Source: Takakia lepidozioides
Lineage: Eukaryota > Streptophyta > Takakiopsida > Takakiales > Takakiaceae
Direction of reading: 5' to 3'
DNA length: 64,000 nt
Assembly: GCA_030704615.1 (NCBI GenBank)
Contig: CM060733.1
Location: 1,304,001 to 1,368,000, forward strand
Part shown: in pieces, positions 1-12,789 of the stretch
How positions within the stretch are numbered: position 1 is the first letter of the stretch
How the letters are laid out: each line of letters starts with the position of its first letter
The notes under the pieces: model-generated
What the model saw: only the letters and a program-made list of their open reading frames with translations
Told to the model about the DNA's origin: nothing
Database searches by the model: none
Program-made: the position numbers and the translations under genes

Positions 1-3000
1 GGCCACAAGGCCTGTGCCTCATGTGTGCAAAAATTGCGGATTGCCAATATTTATAAGGTGTGGGTCCTAATGGAAGCTGCAGTGAATTTTCTGTAATGTT
101 GTGGTTGGGAACTAGTGCTGCTGCAACAATGAGTGGGATCTGTGAGAGTGTTTTGGTAGGGAGGATCAAGTGGATCTTGCAAGAATGTCAAGAATGCCAT
201 ACCGGAGAGAAGATAACAATGAATATTCCAGGGCTTTACAGTTGCAACAACTTTACTTGATCAGTGAAGCAAGCAAGACTGATCAAGTTTCTTGATGCTA
301 ACCCAGAGGTAACATGATGTGGCAATCACCATGCAGGCTGATAGAGGAGTAAGGTGTCCATTCTGCAGGCAAGTGATAGAAAGCTACCTAGATGCCCCTC
401 CGCCCCACCAACCTGTTAAGTCCCCTTTCCCTCAATCTGTTTCCTTCCGCCTCCTCATAGGGGGGAACTTAGAAGCAGGGCCCAAAGGAGTGGCTGCGAT
501 TGGGCAGCCCTATGGGCGAGGTGGAATAGTGTCAATAGGAGGCGGCAATGACTACATTCCTCCCAAGGGCGTCACTGGTTCTGATGGAGGAGGCTTGCGC
601 TCAAGCACACGCATGGATGAGCTTCTTCCGGGATATATTGTTCCTCCCCTGAAAGACACAGATGATATTGTCAGTATGGCTTTGGATCGCACGGTGAGCT
701 GCTTACTACGACTGTATGGGAGAGTAAAGTAAGGAGTAAAATTTTGTCTTTGTTTCTCCCACTCAGTTTTCCCGGTGCCTGATTTGTATTTTTTCTCGTA
801 GCACTGAACTCACTGAACTCGGGGATACCTTTGTCCACTTAATTTTCCCATGGAGCTGTTGGGACAGGTACCTTCAGCAAAGTTCTATCTGTTGGAAGTA
901 CCCCAAGTTAGCTGGTTTGTGGAGGTTCGCCCAACTGATGGGGTCGATCTCCCTACTGACATCTGCAGTGGTTCATCTTTAGATAGCAGTTTTCTAGTAT
1001 TGCCATGGATTGCTTAGTGTAATTTTTCTCTTGTGTCGGATTTCCAATGCTGTTTTGCAAATTGAAGATATTGTCATAACTTGAATATTGTGAAAGATAT
1101 GTGTGGGACCATTTTAGATGTTTGCTTGTGCCTGATATCAGGGGGAAGGCGGGGGTGGGTGCTCTTTTCCATTTGGCTCTTGGTCAGGACACTCAAGATG
1201 TGAGGCTACACGACCAATTAAAGAGGTTTAGACCACCTGTTGACTCTTACCAAGTGGGATTTGGCTGTCACGAATGCAGGGAGCGAGGCATCTCGACTTC
1301 ATGTTGCGAGAGGGGTATCCTAAACGCCATAAAGTGGCAAAGCTTTGTCGAGAAATGCTCACCCCCTATGTTGCCAAACTTGCTGTTCATCGTAAGCACT
1401 TCACTCATTAAGTGATGGCTGTTAGGCGAAAGTCCTCACAGTTGTGGTAGCAGGAAACTTTGGTTATTCCAGACTTGGGGGAGATTCACTCTTGTTGTAT
1501 AGTGAATGAAATGCTGTACTTCTTGCACAACTTCTGTATGGGAGTTTTGCTTAAGAGTGCAAAACTTGGGTTGACAATGGCTCCATACTTTGTGGTGTGA
1601 CTCTTTGAAATTATTTCTCCGCCTGAATTCATGTACTTATTTCGAGATCCAGGACTTTGGGTTGCAGAGTCTGTGCTGGGTTTGGCTTTGAGAGTTGAAG
1701 TGAGAGGAGGATGTGTGAGTTTGTCCATGTGTGCTGGCAGCATCAGGAAATTATGTGCTGCAGCGAATGCTGGAGTATGCTGGCTTTCACAGGGGGGAAG
1801 GCAGTAATTCTGAGAGCTTCTTCACCGCCATTGTCCGCTCTGTTGCAAAGGATAAGGGCCTGGTCAGGGCTGCCCAAGACCACCGTGGCACCTTCTCTGT
1901 GCAGAAAATGGTCATCCTCCACAAGTTACTTGTTGATTATTAAGATTTATACCTGCATAGTTCGTCTTGTTTTCTAGACTATGGATGGCGGTCCTCTAAG
2001 AATGCGTGATTGCTTTGAGTATCATCTAAGTGCAAAGTAGTTTGGTATTGAACTCACACAGCTTTTAATTCTCTTCTGTATCTTTACGAGCTATGTAGTG
2101 ACTGCTTCAGGAGTTCATTAGTAAGGACATGTGATGCAGCTGGTGAACTTGAAGGGAGTGGAGGAGGCAACTCTGGTGGCACATTGCATTCGAGGCTCCG
2201 TGGTAAGTAGGTGCCCTCTGCTGGCCATGTCTCCATTCTTAGTGATGCCCTAAGAGGAGATGCACTTTATAGTTCCTAAAAATGACAGTTCAGAATGGAG
2301 TAGGATATATTACTTAACTGTTATGCCTTCCTCTGATGTGGCTTTGCCCACAGTATATCATATCAACGTCAGCTCGTCATGATCATAGCAGGTTGCAAGG
2401 TGTGTTATTTTACAAGCTGTTAAGGGTTGTTGTAGTACTTTCTTCATTTATAAACTATAAATATGCCTTAAATATTTTGTGTAACTGCATATTTAGCACA
2501 TTGTAAATATAGTAATTAATACTAGCTTGTAAGCCAGCAGAAAATGAAAACAAACCCCAGGGTTATGTTTGTAGCCAGCCAACACCCTATCGTGTGGGTG
2601 CCGTTTGGAAGAACCCAGGTGAAAGTGGGAAAGAAGACTTGAAATGTTTTTAATTGCAGATAGTAGTCATCTATCTGTATCAGCTGGTTATGAAGGTGTC
2701 CTGGCATTGAGTTGTCCAAAACTATGCCCAAACTCAGGCTGTCACAGAAAATTGGAATTTTACCTTCAACTGCAATGGTTTTCAGAGTCTTAATCTGACT
2801 TTGAGTTCATAAAATACAGGCATTTTGGTCTATGGTCTTTGGATGAGGTATATTGTTATCAATTTCTGGTCCGCAGTGCCTCAATGCAGTCTCTTTGTTC
2901 TCTTCGTCAAGTCGTCTGAAACCAATGGGAATATGATGATTGCTTGCAGGTAATGTTGGCTTTGGACCAATATGGAGTTTATGTCTTGGAGCGGTTGGTG

Positions 3001-6000
3001 AGTCTGGCTTCTCACTAGGTTTTTCTTTGCATCTTGTCCCAAGCAAGGGTAGAGGCTTTGAGATTAGTATTGTATTTTTCATTTACCAATACCTTTTACC
3101 ACTTATTTGCTGGTCATGCAAACAAGCTATGGCAGTTTCATGCTGCATTACATACCTATTGGGTTTAAAACCAGTGAGCAACTCTGGGAGGGTTTGCACT
3201 TGGCAGATTCTACTCTGCATTGTAGAGCATGGCAGTTTGTCGGTGTTTTTCTACCAGTCATCTCTCTCTCTCCCCCCCCTCCAACAATTCACAATGGGAT
3301 GGCAACAGGCAGAAGCGCTTATTACATCACTAAGTGCAGCCCCGGGGAAGAAACCACGGGTTCTGCCCAAGGTAGCGGCCAAAATACTGGCACAATTCTG
3401 TGAAGAGATGCATGCTGATGCGAAGGCTCTAACCAGCATTGCCAAGCACCAGGTCAATGCCGACATGTGTGTTTCTGATTGTGCTAAACTTTTGCAGTGT
3501 TTGTGTTTGTGTTTGTGTTTGTGGTGACCTAGTTTTACTACTTGACTCCCGTGGCAGGCTACAGAGAAGAGGAGCACCTGTGTGAGAGAGACAGTCTTGA
3601 TTAGTGTTTCTGGAGCTTGCTGTACATAAGGTAGGTTTCAAAGGTGAAGCCCACTCACAGAGGTGTGGTTGCAGGTGAGTGGTATAATGCTGGTGGAATG
3701 CACAAGGTGGGCGCTACCACAATCTGAGGCCATGGGAGCAGCGTTGGCACTAGCTAATATTAGTAGTGAACTTGTGGGTTCCAAGCTAGCCCACCGAACT
3801 CTGCAAGGAATCCTCAGGTTGGTCCCTATGCGTAACAACTACATTAAGACATCCATGGCATCTTGATGCTGCCATCATCATGATCTGCTTTCAGCAGTAT
3901 CTCTACCTTCCTTGAGAGAATTTACCAAAGTATTGAGGAATCGTATCTTCTGGGACGCAGAAGAGGTTGGCTACGAAGGTGAGCCATGATCTAAGCCATA
4001 AAGTGAACATGACACTTTTGTGCGCTTTTGATGCGTCTTTCATACACAACCCATGTTGATGCTATGTGGATCCACATGTATGCACCCAGCTTTATGATCT
4101 GAAGAGTGCCTAAATTGTGTCCAAGGCCAGTGGAATCACAGAGTTTTTGTATACTGCATATTGGCTGTTAGGTTTTGTATTCTGTCACCAATGTTCCATC
4201 CAAAAGAATGTTCCTTTTTTGTGTGTGGGGATTTACTGGGGCAGTCTGGAGGTGAAGGAGGTAGCAGAGCACGTGATACATGGGCTTCGAGGACGATATG
4301 TTGAGTTAGCGACTGACATGTTGGGCTGTGGTTTCAAGCTGGTCCGTGCCTGTCTTGCCACACCTTGCGGTAATATCTTTCTTCTCTGGGCCACTTTATG
4401 CTTTTAGAAGGATGGTGACAATCTGATAGTGAATCAGATTCTGGGCATCATGCACTTGGATAGTGCTTTGACCTGTAACAAAGGCAGAGGCTCAAATCAA
4501 GTCTGCAGTCTATGACTGCCATACAGAGTGAAAACTACAAGTCTTTTTGCTCTTGTCGTGGAAGAATCTCAGTCACCAACACCCATTGTATAAGTGGTAC
4601 TCAACAGTGAGCTTATTGCCAGCTCTTAGAAACAATTCTACAATCTCTCTAAGCAAGAGTAGCACTACAAGTTAAGAAGTTCACAGACATCTCCTGGTCC
4701 TTTCACAACCTGTGAGCACTAGGGATGTTGTGTAAATTGAAATCTTGGTGTTGATAACACTCTATAGAGCATCATGTAGATTCCATTCCTAGCTGTTTCT
4801 GTCTACGTCAACAGAGTATGATGGTACAAGAGTGTAACCAGTGTATTGGTTGTTGGTTTGGCAGTGGGGGAAGGTATGAGGTTGCTGATAGTGGATGAGC
4901 TCCTTTATGCGGTTCTTCACCCTGCAGGACATATGTCCTTCCTGGAGATCCCATCTGGCTGCAACACGCTTGCGTTTGGGCTCTGCCTTCTCACCCGCAG
5001 GTTGTGTTCTCCTCATTATGGTAGACTTACGGGCCTTTGACCAAGGGGATGGCATGTGCAGTATTGTTAATATTTTACTTTTCAAAAATTATAGAGTTGA
5101 AATGATTAGTTGTATAAGTAGGATCGGCAGTAGTGGACATGATGTCTGGACTCTCTTTATTCTCTGCTTTTTAATGTTCAAATAATTGGCAGGCCTCTTA
5201 CAAATCATGGATTTCTAGGAAGATAGTGATTGGGCCCTTTGTCAGAATTGCAGGGTTTACATATCATTATTGCATATCCATTAAGCTGTATGATGCATGT
5301 TTCATTGTGGGGTGTATGTCTGTCTGTGTGGTCTTATGCTTTAGTATCTATTAATCAATTTTTGAGCCCTTGGCTATTCAAGAAATTCCTTTTTGGCTGG
5401 AGTGGCAGAATTTACATTTCATCATTGCACATCCCATGACACTTCAAGCAGTCTGATGGGTATTTCATCAAGCTGTGTTGACAAGAACTGGGATGTATGT
5501 ATGTATGTATGTCTGTTTGGTCTCATGTCTTCAACGATTTTCGAATCTACTAAATGGTGTTTGATACAGCCATGGTGGGCAGCTAGGAAAGTAGACCCTA
5601 ATAAAGTTATGTGTCCACTAAAGAGGACAGTGCTGGTCAATCAATGCAGGGTGCTGGATGAACGACTCGACACACTTGTGATGGTGCTTGAGCGTGAGAA
5701 GTTCCTGAGTTTTCAAGAGAGTATTGAAAAAATGCGCAAACTCTTCTTCATTGGGGTACCACCTTCCGATACCCTCCAAGGGGTGTCTGTGACCCAAAAT
5801 CCACCTGTCTCCTCAGCAGTTCACCATCATTTGAGTCACTCTTCTAGTTCTAAGACTCCTTTGGAGAATGTGTTTGGTCTTGCACAACCTTTGCATGGCC
5901 CGTTGGCTTCAGATCCTTGGTCAGAAGAAACTGCCTCCCTAGCTGTGTCTTCGATTAACCTCGCAATGGAGGAATCTTTGACAGGGAGAGGCTCTCAGTT

Positions 6001-7813
6001 GAGACCCTCTGCCCGAGGCACCCACTCCCACCTATCTATTCCTTTAGAGCCCTCTCTGGCTGGAGAAGCTAAACTTCCCTCAGCAGAGCGGCATTCTACA
6101 TCCACAACTGGAAGCACTGGTGGAGCAACCACTGATGCTGTTGGCCCAACAGTCACACCAACAAGCATCGCAGGAGTGGCGAGTACTACTTACACCCCTC
6201 CCCACCTGAGAGGGATTGCCACACCAGCTCTACCTTTCAAAATGTCATATGTTGCACAGTCTGGCTTTCCATCACCATCCACCGTGTTTGCTAGTTCTGC
6301 AACTGGGTCACAATCTCCTGATTCAGTCCCCCTTCTGCCTCTTCCTGGGCGGTATGTTGGAAGGCCAGGGTCATATGCCCCACCCCACCTCCGTCACTCC
6401 ACTGCGTCTGCTCCTCCAACTGGGTTTATGGACTACAGGTATAAAAAAGGTGCCAATGAAGGCCATGCAAATGTGCATCTTAGCATGGACCCAGAAGAGG
6501 ACAATGTCGGCAAAGGAGGCCAGATCTTGACTGGGGAACATGTGCCCACGGCTGGAAAGCTGAATAAGGTGCAACTCTGTAGTTCAGATGCAGTGGATGG
6601 TCAAGGAGTGGGTGAAAGGAAAGGTGGACAGGAGGGAGATGGGCATGAAGTATCAAAGTTGTCAGGAGGGCTCCGGCAACCTGGGATTTGTGCTGTCTGT
6701 AAGAGGGATTCAGCTAACACGGTATGTGTAAGCATGTCCTTCTATCGCGTGTGAAATAATTTCTTGCTATCTGTTGTACCTGACTTTTTCTTGGCTTTGA
6801 CTATCTCCATTGGCGGGTTGTGGAGTGGATCGTTGACCGACAGGAAGCCACGGTCTAGGTCTGCATAAGTATTTGAGTACTAACGCAGGTTTCACAAGAT
6901 GCTGAATTGCTTTTATAAGAAGAATGTATAGCTACATTAACGTTCAGATGCATGCATAAACTTGTTTATCGCAAGGATATTTATTCGTGGATACGTTTTC
7001 TCGTATGTGGGATAACTGGTGCAGGTCTTACTGGACTGCTCACACATGTGCTGTTGCACAGTGTGCTCACGGAGCATCAGTGTGTGCCCCATTTGTGGTA
7101 ACTGGGTAACGGGTGTGATTGACATTCGACCTGTGGGTCTGCCGCCTTGCCCATCATCAACTCTACCACCGCAGCTGCATGGGTCTCCCACGTCTTTGAA
7201 AGAAGCTGCAGTGGCAACGAACTTAGTAGCAGCTTGCACAGTCTCAACCAATTCACTTGACAACTATGGTGCAGTAGCTCAAGCCAAAGATGGCAGCTCT
7301 CACCCTCCAGCACCCATAAGGCAATTTCAAGGTGCTGATTTAGCAAATGACAACAATCTCAGCTCTCTGAGAGTTCCACATGTAATCCAAGTAGGAGGCA
7401 GGGTGCCGTATTCTCTTCAACAGAAACCCCCAGTGCAACCTTCAGGGATCGAGCCACCAAGGGCAGCAGCAGCCACGTCCATCTCTCCAGCCATTGGATC
7501 CACCATGATGTCAGTATCATCTTCAGTTGTGGGGGTGCCACAATATCCACCTAGAAAATTTTACCCCTCTCAGGAGCTTATTCCTGGAAATCAGAGGGGT
7601 TTCTCTGAGATTGGCATGCCCTTGACAGGTAAACACAGTTCCCAAGAGATGGTGCTGCCAAGTGAAGCTGACCCAACATCTGTGGCCATGTTATCCAGCA
7701 CTACAACTCCACCACCACGGCCGCCTCCTGCTCCATATCGCCCACCAGGATTGTATCGTCCCCCAGATATCCATGTCTGTACAACCTTCCCTCAGACAAA
7801 GGCTTGTTGTTGA
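1..7813 (+). CDS. Double-RING protein with PUF-like helical repeats (5' end outside window)
   Basis: Multi-exon gene reconstructed from splice signals; the 5' end lies before base 1. The first bases encode the second half of a RING finger (GHKACASCVQKL), completed after an intron by a CPFC pair near 353. Exons I support: about 353-693, 1280-1391, 1741-about 1908, 2140-2202, 2950-2997, 3309-3452, 3675-3817, 3895-3978, 4245-4369, 5650-6721 and 7025-7813. Most junctions are GT-AG and phase-compatible. Middle exons encode short helical repeats with PUF-like signatures (HPSGNYVLQRMLEYA, DHRGTFSVQKM, DQYGVYVLERL, CGFKLVRACL). A proline/serine-rich stretch follows (5650-6700). The last two exons join in phase to a C3HC4 RING: CAVC, then DCSH, CTVC and CPIC. 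I infer an RNA-binding E3 ubiquitin ligase. Exons between 4370 and 5640 are not resolved. The repeats could be ARM/HEAT-like instead of true PUF. Confidence 0.6.
3495..3525. repeat. TGTTTG microsatellite
   Basis: A short run of TGTTTG units lies in an intron of the double-RING gene. A second short microsatellite, ATGT units, lies near 5490-5512. Confidence 0.8.
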
Positions 7814-10800
7814 TTTGTTATAAAATTACGCATGTGGCTTCCCCACTAGAGCGGTCTCAGCAGGGGCATTCCCTAGTACATTACGAAGGTCCTGCAGAAT
7901 GAGTTGGAGGGTGTCAGCAGAGGCGGCAATGCTTGCCTTTGGTCTTGGCTTGACAAGATGGGACTTTGGTTAGAGCTCAGGCGTGAGAGGTGCCTACATT
8001 GCGCTGCTTGTCTGGCCGTTCTTCGGAGGCTCTAGAGTTGCTCCGTAGTTGTAGTTCAAAGAACCTTTTTCCCCATACTCTCACATTATAACCTATTTCT
8101 TAAGATTGGATTTTCTTGGTCTTTTTGGTGGTTGGAGGTGGAATGTAACAGTCGGTTTTAAAAGAGGTTAAAATTTTGTGAGATAAGAGAAGAGATGTCG
8201 CTCATTTTTTGTAGACTTGTGAAAAACTTGGTACAGGCATTTCAGGGTAATAATTACTGTTCAGAAGAGTGTAGAATGAAATTAGATTAATTCATTAGGT
8301 TTCTCTTCCGTCTGAAACACACGCCAGATGTGTGTCACAAGTATCATGATGCAGTTGCCCTACTTTCTTTTGCTTAACTTCTCCAAGAAGTACAAATTAC
8401 AGATTTGATTGGAGTGCAAAAACTCTGATTACTTTTATTTTTACTCTTGGAAGTTCTATGAAACAATAAGCATTCTTTGAAGCATATAATTGTGATACGA
8501 TGCTGAATTTGTCAAAGAAAGCCGGCGCCCAATTTGTCCACGGAACTTAGCATACAAAAGTTGTAGCAGATGGCAAATGAATTAGTAGAATTAGGGCGAG
8601 ACCTCACTAGCAGCAAGAGGGGCAGCAGCACTCAATTTTGGACCCTCCTATTGGTTTAAGGGAGGGCAGTGTGCGCCTACCACACTAGCGTCTGCTGCAG
8701 GCGGAGGGGCGTTGACATGGCTCCGACCTGGCGCTTACATGTCACATTACCGTGAAATACGGATTTCCAGGCAGGGGATTCTCCCACCATCGTGAAGCGA
8801 CGCGATGTCAAAGGTTCTAGGAATTGGTTATTTTTAGAATGACAAGATAAGGTAGTTGCGATTTTTTTGCTGCTGGGCTTATGCTATAGTGTGGTAGCCA
8901 ATTCATTGTCGCTTGGTGACATGGACCTATATCATCCAACAATCCCTAGCCTGCAACGTCCACGTCAGTGCTGTTGGTGTGCCGCTAGTGTGGTACGGGC
9001 CTTAGGGTAGAAGACCCTGTCTGGCCACGGACCCCATATTTGCCATGCCAAAGTACCCTATCTAGACCATTTTTGGGGCCATTATGGATCAACGAATAGA
9101 CCCTATCACAGCCACTATCACAGCCACAAGTCCACCCATAAAAGCCACCCTCATAACCCCTATCAAGGTTACCATGATGCTGCAACTTGTGTCTATAAAA
9201 TTAACTCCAATTAAGCACTACATGATATATTAGCATACCGGTTCTGACCAAGACCTACAAATATTGGCTTAACCAATGGTTTGCAATTATCTCTAATAAA
9301 GATATGGTCTTCTAGGACTAGGACAACCACCATACTTTAATTAAACCTGAAAGATACAAAGGAATCCATTTGAGATGGCCACTATGCATAAATGCAACCT
9401 AATATTTGAAATTCTAACGGTTGCCTCCTCCACGAGCTTGAAACATTGTTGCTCAATTGGTGGTCCCTTCTGGGTAGGTTGAGTAGTTCTAACATCTTCA
9501 TTCCTTCCCTTATCTCTCTCTTCCTTGAGACACCAACCTAACTTGTCTCTTGTTTCTAGAGGAATTCAGTCTTGGCCTAGTTTTCTGGCATTGATAAGCT
9601 GTTCTTTAATTTTGCTTATGGTAAATTCTATTTGGAAGAGTTTCATGTTTGTAGAATATTATGAATGCTTCACATTCTAGCAATGATTTAGATCTCATTA
9701 TCAAGATTATAGTAGCAAATCTACCATCTTAAGTTCCATGAAAAATGGGAGAGTGTGGAGTATACAAATGGCATGCCACATGGTACTTCTAGTGAGGGTA
9801 TAAGCAAACCACTCCATGCAGATTTTTTACATTCTACAAGTTGAGTATTTTGACTAAAGAGTCTCAAAGGTACTGCTATTATAATCACAATGAGCTGGCA
9901 AAAGTTAGTCTTATCACAGTCTCCTACCGAGCTCTTGGCTTGAGGCAAAATAAAAAGATCATACAAAAAGAAGGCAAACTGAAGTCTATTATTGGCTCCC
10001 CTTTATTCTGAGGAGGAATGCCAAAATTGCTAGGCCCCTCCCAGGTGTCACCTCCTCTCTTTTGCTGAAAACTACTTCCATGATGTGCCTTCTCCAGGTA
10101 ACACCTCTTAAGTAAGGTATCTGTTATTGAATAACTTCTGAAAAATAAGCCGCAAACCGCGGAGGCTCTGTCCATTGAAGCAACAATTTTGACAAGCTGC
10201 CACGTGATTTATACTTAAGAGCTTTTTAGACCAAAGGTCTGTTGACCATATTTTCTCCATTGACTTCAACATGATGCAAAGTCTCTCCCCTGAAGGGACA
10301 GAGCCAATAAATAGATAAATTGTCAAGTTCACTAGGGATGAGATTAGATTCCACTATTCACAAAGAGGAGCCATATGCGACTAGCCACTTGTTTATTTAT
10401 TTTCTTAACTTTGATGGAGGCCTTGTAATTCATATTAAAGGAGTAGTGGAAAAATTACCACCACAGTAGGCCAAAACAGGCTTCACATCAAAAGATGGGT
10501 GACACCCAGGACATGCATACACAAGCTAGCTTAACTATAGACAATGGGTTCTCTCTATTATTGTACCAAAGGCTGGGCTGGCAGCAATAAAAAAACCTAT
10601 TAAGAATTATATTGAAAAAAGTTATTTAACCTTTGTTTCTTAGGGCACTCATTTGGCTGATGTATGGTGCCTCATGGCTCCTACAAGGTTATTTTCCCCC
10701 TCGACTGCAAAATCTGCACCTCTGGCCACCTTTATAACTAAAAACATGCTCAGATCTACAAACCCTAACAGCTGAATCATGTTCCTAATACATTCCCTAT

Positions 10801-11465
10801 CTTCACTTAAAATGTCATGGCATTTTGTCTTTGGAATTGGAATCTCATAATATTTTTGCGAGCATGATGAAAAGTTTTTGAACCCTTTGCAAAGTAGGAA
10901 AAAAAATTCACAAATATGTTCGAAATTCCTAAACAGCTAAGAGCCTTACCCCACTTGCAGTTATGCTTGACCTAGTTAAGAAGAGCATTAGTTCCTATTA
11001 ATTGTGATTTGGTGCCCCACTTACTGTTTCATTTAACTTAAATGTGACGGTGTCCCATTGGTTGCCACATTTTTTTCTAATAATAAACAAAAGGGACCAG
11101 TTATCTTAATTGTCATCGCTATCTTCCACTTTCATTGGCTACAACCCACTTTTCAAGCTCCTAGCTTCCACACATTGAGTCCCTAAGAGGATATGTCCCT
11201 CTTAAAATTGGAAGATATGGATGAACTTGCTCTAAAATCACTTGGTTGCAGGTGTTCTTACGCCATCAGACCGAGGACCTCCAACTCTGCTTGTCTCTTC
11301 ACACCTTTCACTTTACCTCCCCATGAAACTATGGGCCATCTAACTCCGGCTTGTCTCTTCCTACCTTTCACTTTCCTATCAAACAAAGAGTGGGCCTTCC
11401 AACTCATGTTTATCTCTTCCTATTTCACTTCCCCGACAACCAAAGATGTAGCCCAGAGGTATTGG
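7814..11465. other. Intergenic, no gene recognised
   Basis: No open frame here has splice context or a recognisable domain. The interval is AT-rich in its second half. It holds one copy of a dispersed repeat (listed separately near 10228-10325), and otherwise nothing I can name. Confidence 0.5.
10228..10325. repeat. Dispersed repeat, copy 1 of 3
   Basis: The segment with TTTTCTCCATTGACTT followed by GCAAAGTCTCTC and an AGCCAATAAA tail recurs near 40655-40800 and 59535-59700. The three copies are divergent and lie in unrelated surroundings, as expected for an old dispersed element. Class not determined; no terminal repeats or target duplications were found by eye. Confidence 0.6.
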
Positions 11466-11473
11466 GTACATAC

Positions 11474-12467
11474 CAGTGTTGGGCGGGTATTACTTTTTCT
11501 AATACCAGCCGGGTCCGGGTATTGAAAAGAAATTAATTTGCAATACCAGCCGGTTCCATAGTATTGAAAGATTCCCTTAATTTTAATATCCACCTGTTCT
11601 CAATAGTAGTATGATTTTCGATTAGCGGACGGGTATCAATAGGATGGGTATTCCAATCTAATACTAGGCGGTTATCAACCCGGGTATAAATAAATAAAAA
11701 TAAAAATAACCACTAAATCAATAATATGTATTGAATTTAGAATATTTCACAAAGAAATTAATTATTATGTTGCAAAATTCAGTCTTTGCATTACATAATA
11801 ACACCATTGCAGATTTTAGTATCCAAATTGAAGCAAGCTTAGTTAAAAGAAGACTGATTGCAACCACATAAGACACCCTACGTGCTAAAAAAAATAAAGA
11901 ATAGGGGCGGGCCCGCCCTACATGTGGTAAGAAATGAAGCATACTGGCGGGCCCTTGGGGCTCGACATGCCCTCCTTGATATGTGCACCCTCCTACCCTC
12001 ACCCGTGACATATTGTGCACCTAGCCAATTTCCTATTCATACCATGGTATAGTCCTTGTTTTTGCCCATAATATGGGTATGCACCCGGATATTGCCTTGG
12101 CAATACCAGCCGGTCCGGTTATCAACCATAGTATTGGAATTGCCAATACCAGCCGGGTCGGTTATTAACCATAGTATTAGAAAAGCCAATACTAGGGTGA
12201 TATGTGCACCCTCCTACCCTCACCCGTGACATATTGTGCACCCAGCCAATTTCCTATTCATACCATGGTATAGTCCTTGTTTTTGCCCATAATACGGGTA
12301 AGCACCCGGTTATTGCCTTGGCAATACCAGCCGGTCCGGTTATCAACCATAGTATTGGAATTGCCAATACCAGCCGGGTCATAGTATTATAAAAGCCAAT
12401 ACCAGCCGGGTCGGTTATTCAATACCCTGGTTGACCCAGCCAGTCCGTATATACCAGTCCAACACTG
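11474..12467. mobile_element. hAT-type non-autonomous element with TSD and TIRs
   Basis: The 994-bp element begins CAGTGTTGGGCGGGTAT and ends with the inverted form of CAGTGTTGGACTGGTAT, so the terminal inverted repeats match at 14 of 17 positions. It is flanked on both sides by the perfect 8-bp direct repeat GTACATAC (11466-11473 and 12468-12475). An 8-bp duplication and CAGTG-type termini are typical of the hAT superfamily. Inside there is no transposase frame, only degenerate repeats of a short AATACCAGCCGGGTC-like unit and a 221-bp tandem duplication. It must be moved by a transposase supplied from elsewhere. Confidence 0.88.
11978..12400. repeat. 221-bp tandem duplication inside the hAT element
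   Basis: The unit starting GATATGTGCACCCTCC at 11978 starts again at 12199. The copies are nearly identical apart from a few substitutions. Both contain AATACCAGCCGG/TTATCAACCATAGTATT motifs that also cover the rest of the element. Confidence 0.85.
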
Positions 12468-12699
12468 GTACATACCACCCTGGAAGTGGTTGTGACTTGG
12501 ATGGGAATGGTAAGAGTGATGCTCATCCCTCCTATACCAAAGTACTTTTCCAATTTGCTCGGCCCACAGCTTTAATCTATTTCTTCAATCCTTTGTGAAG
12601 GACGAACATGGACACGAAAGAACAAGATATAACCCATCTGTAGCTTTCTGTGGTAGCTATGCATGCCAGATGACTATGGAATGATTGACTAGAAAGTTT

Positions 12700-12785
12700 G
12701 CTTGATCTCAACCATGACCGTGGTTTGAACCTGGCACCCCTGTAATAATGGTTGATGCATCCAGCCACCAAAGCTACCCGCCACT
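12700..12785 (-). repeat. Possible tRNA-derived SINE head
   Basis: On the minus strand a box-A-like TAGCTTTGGTGG is followed about 40 bases later by a box-B-like GGTTCAAACC, the spacing of a polymerase III internal promoter. The intervening sequence does not fold into a good tRNA, so I read it as a SINE head or tRNA relic. Confidence 0.35.
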
Positions 12786-12789
12786 TTCA

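Noticed and set aside
9721-10332. Overlapping minus-strand frames as a gene
   Set aside because: No domain, no splice logic, and part lies in a dispersed repeat.
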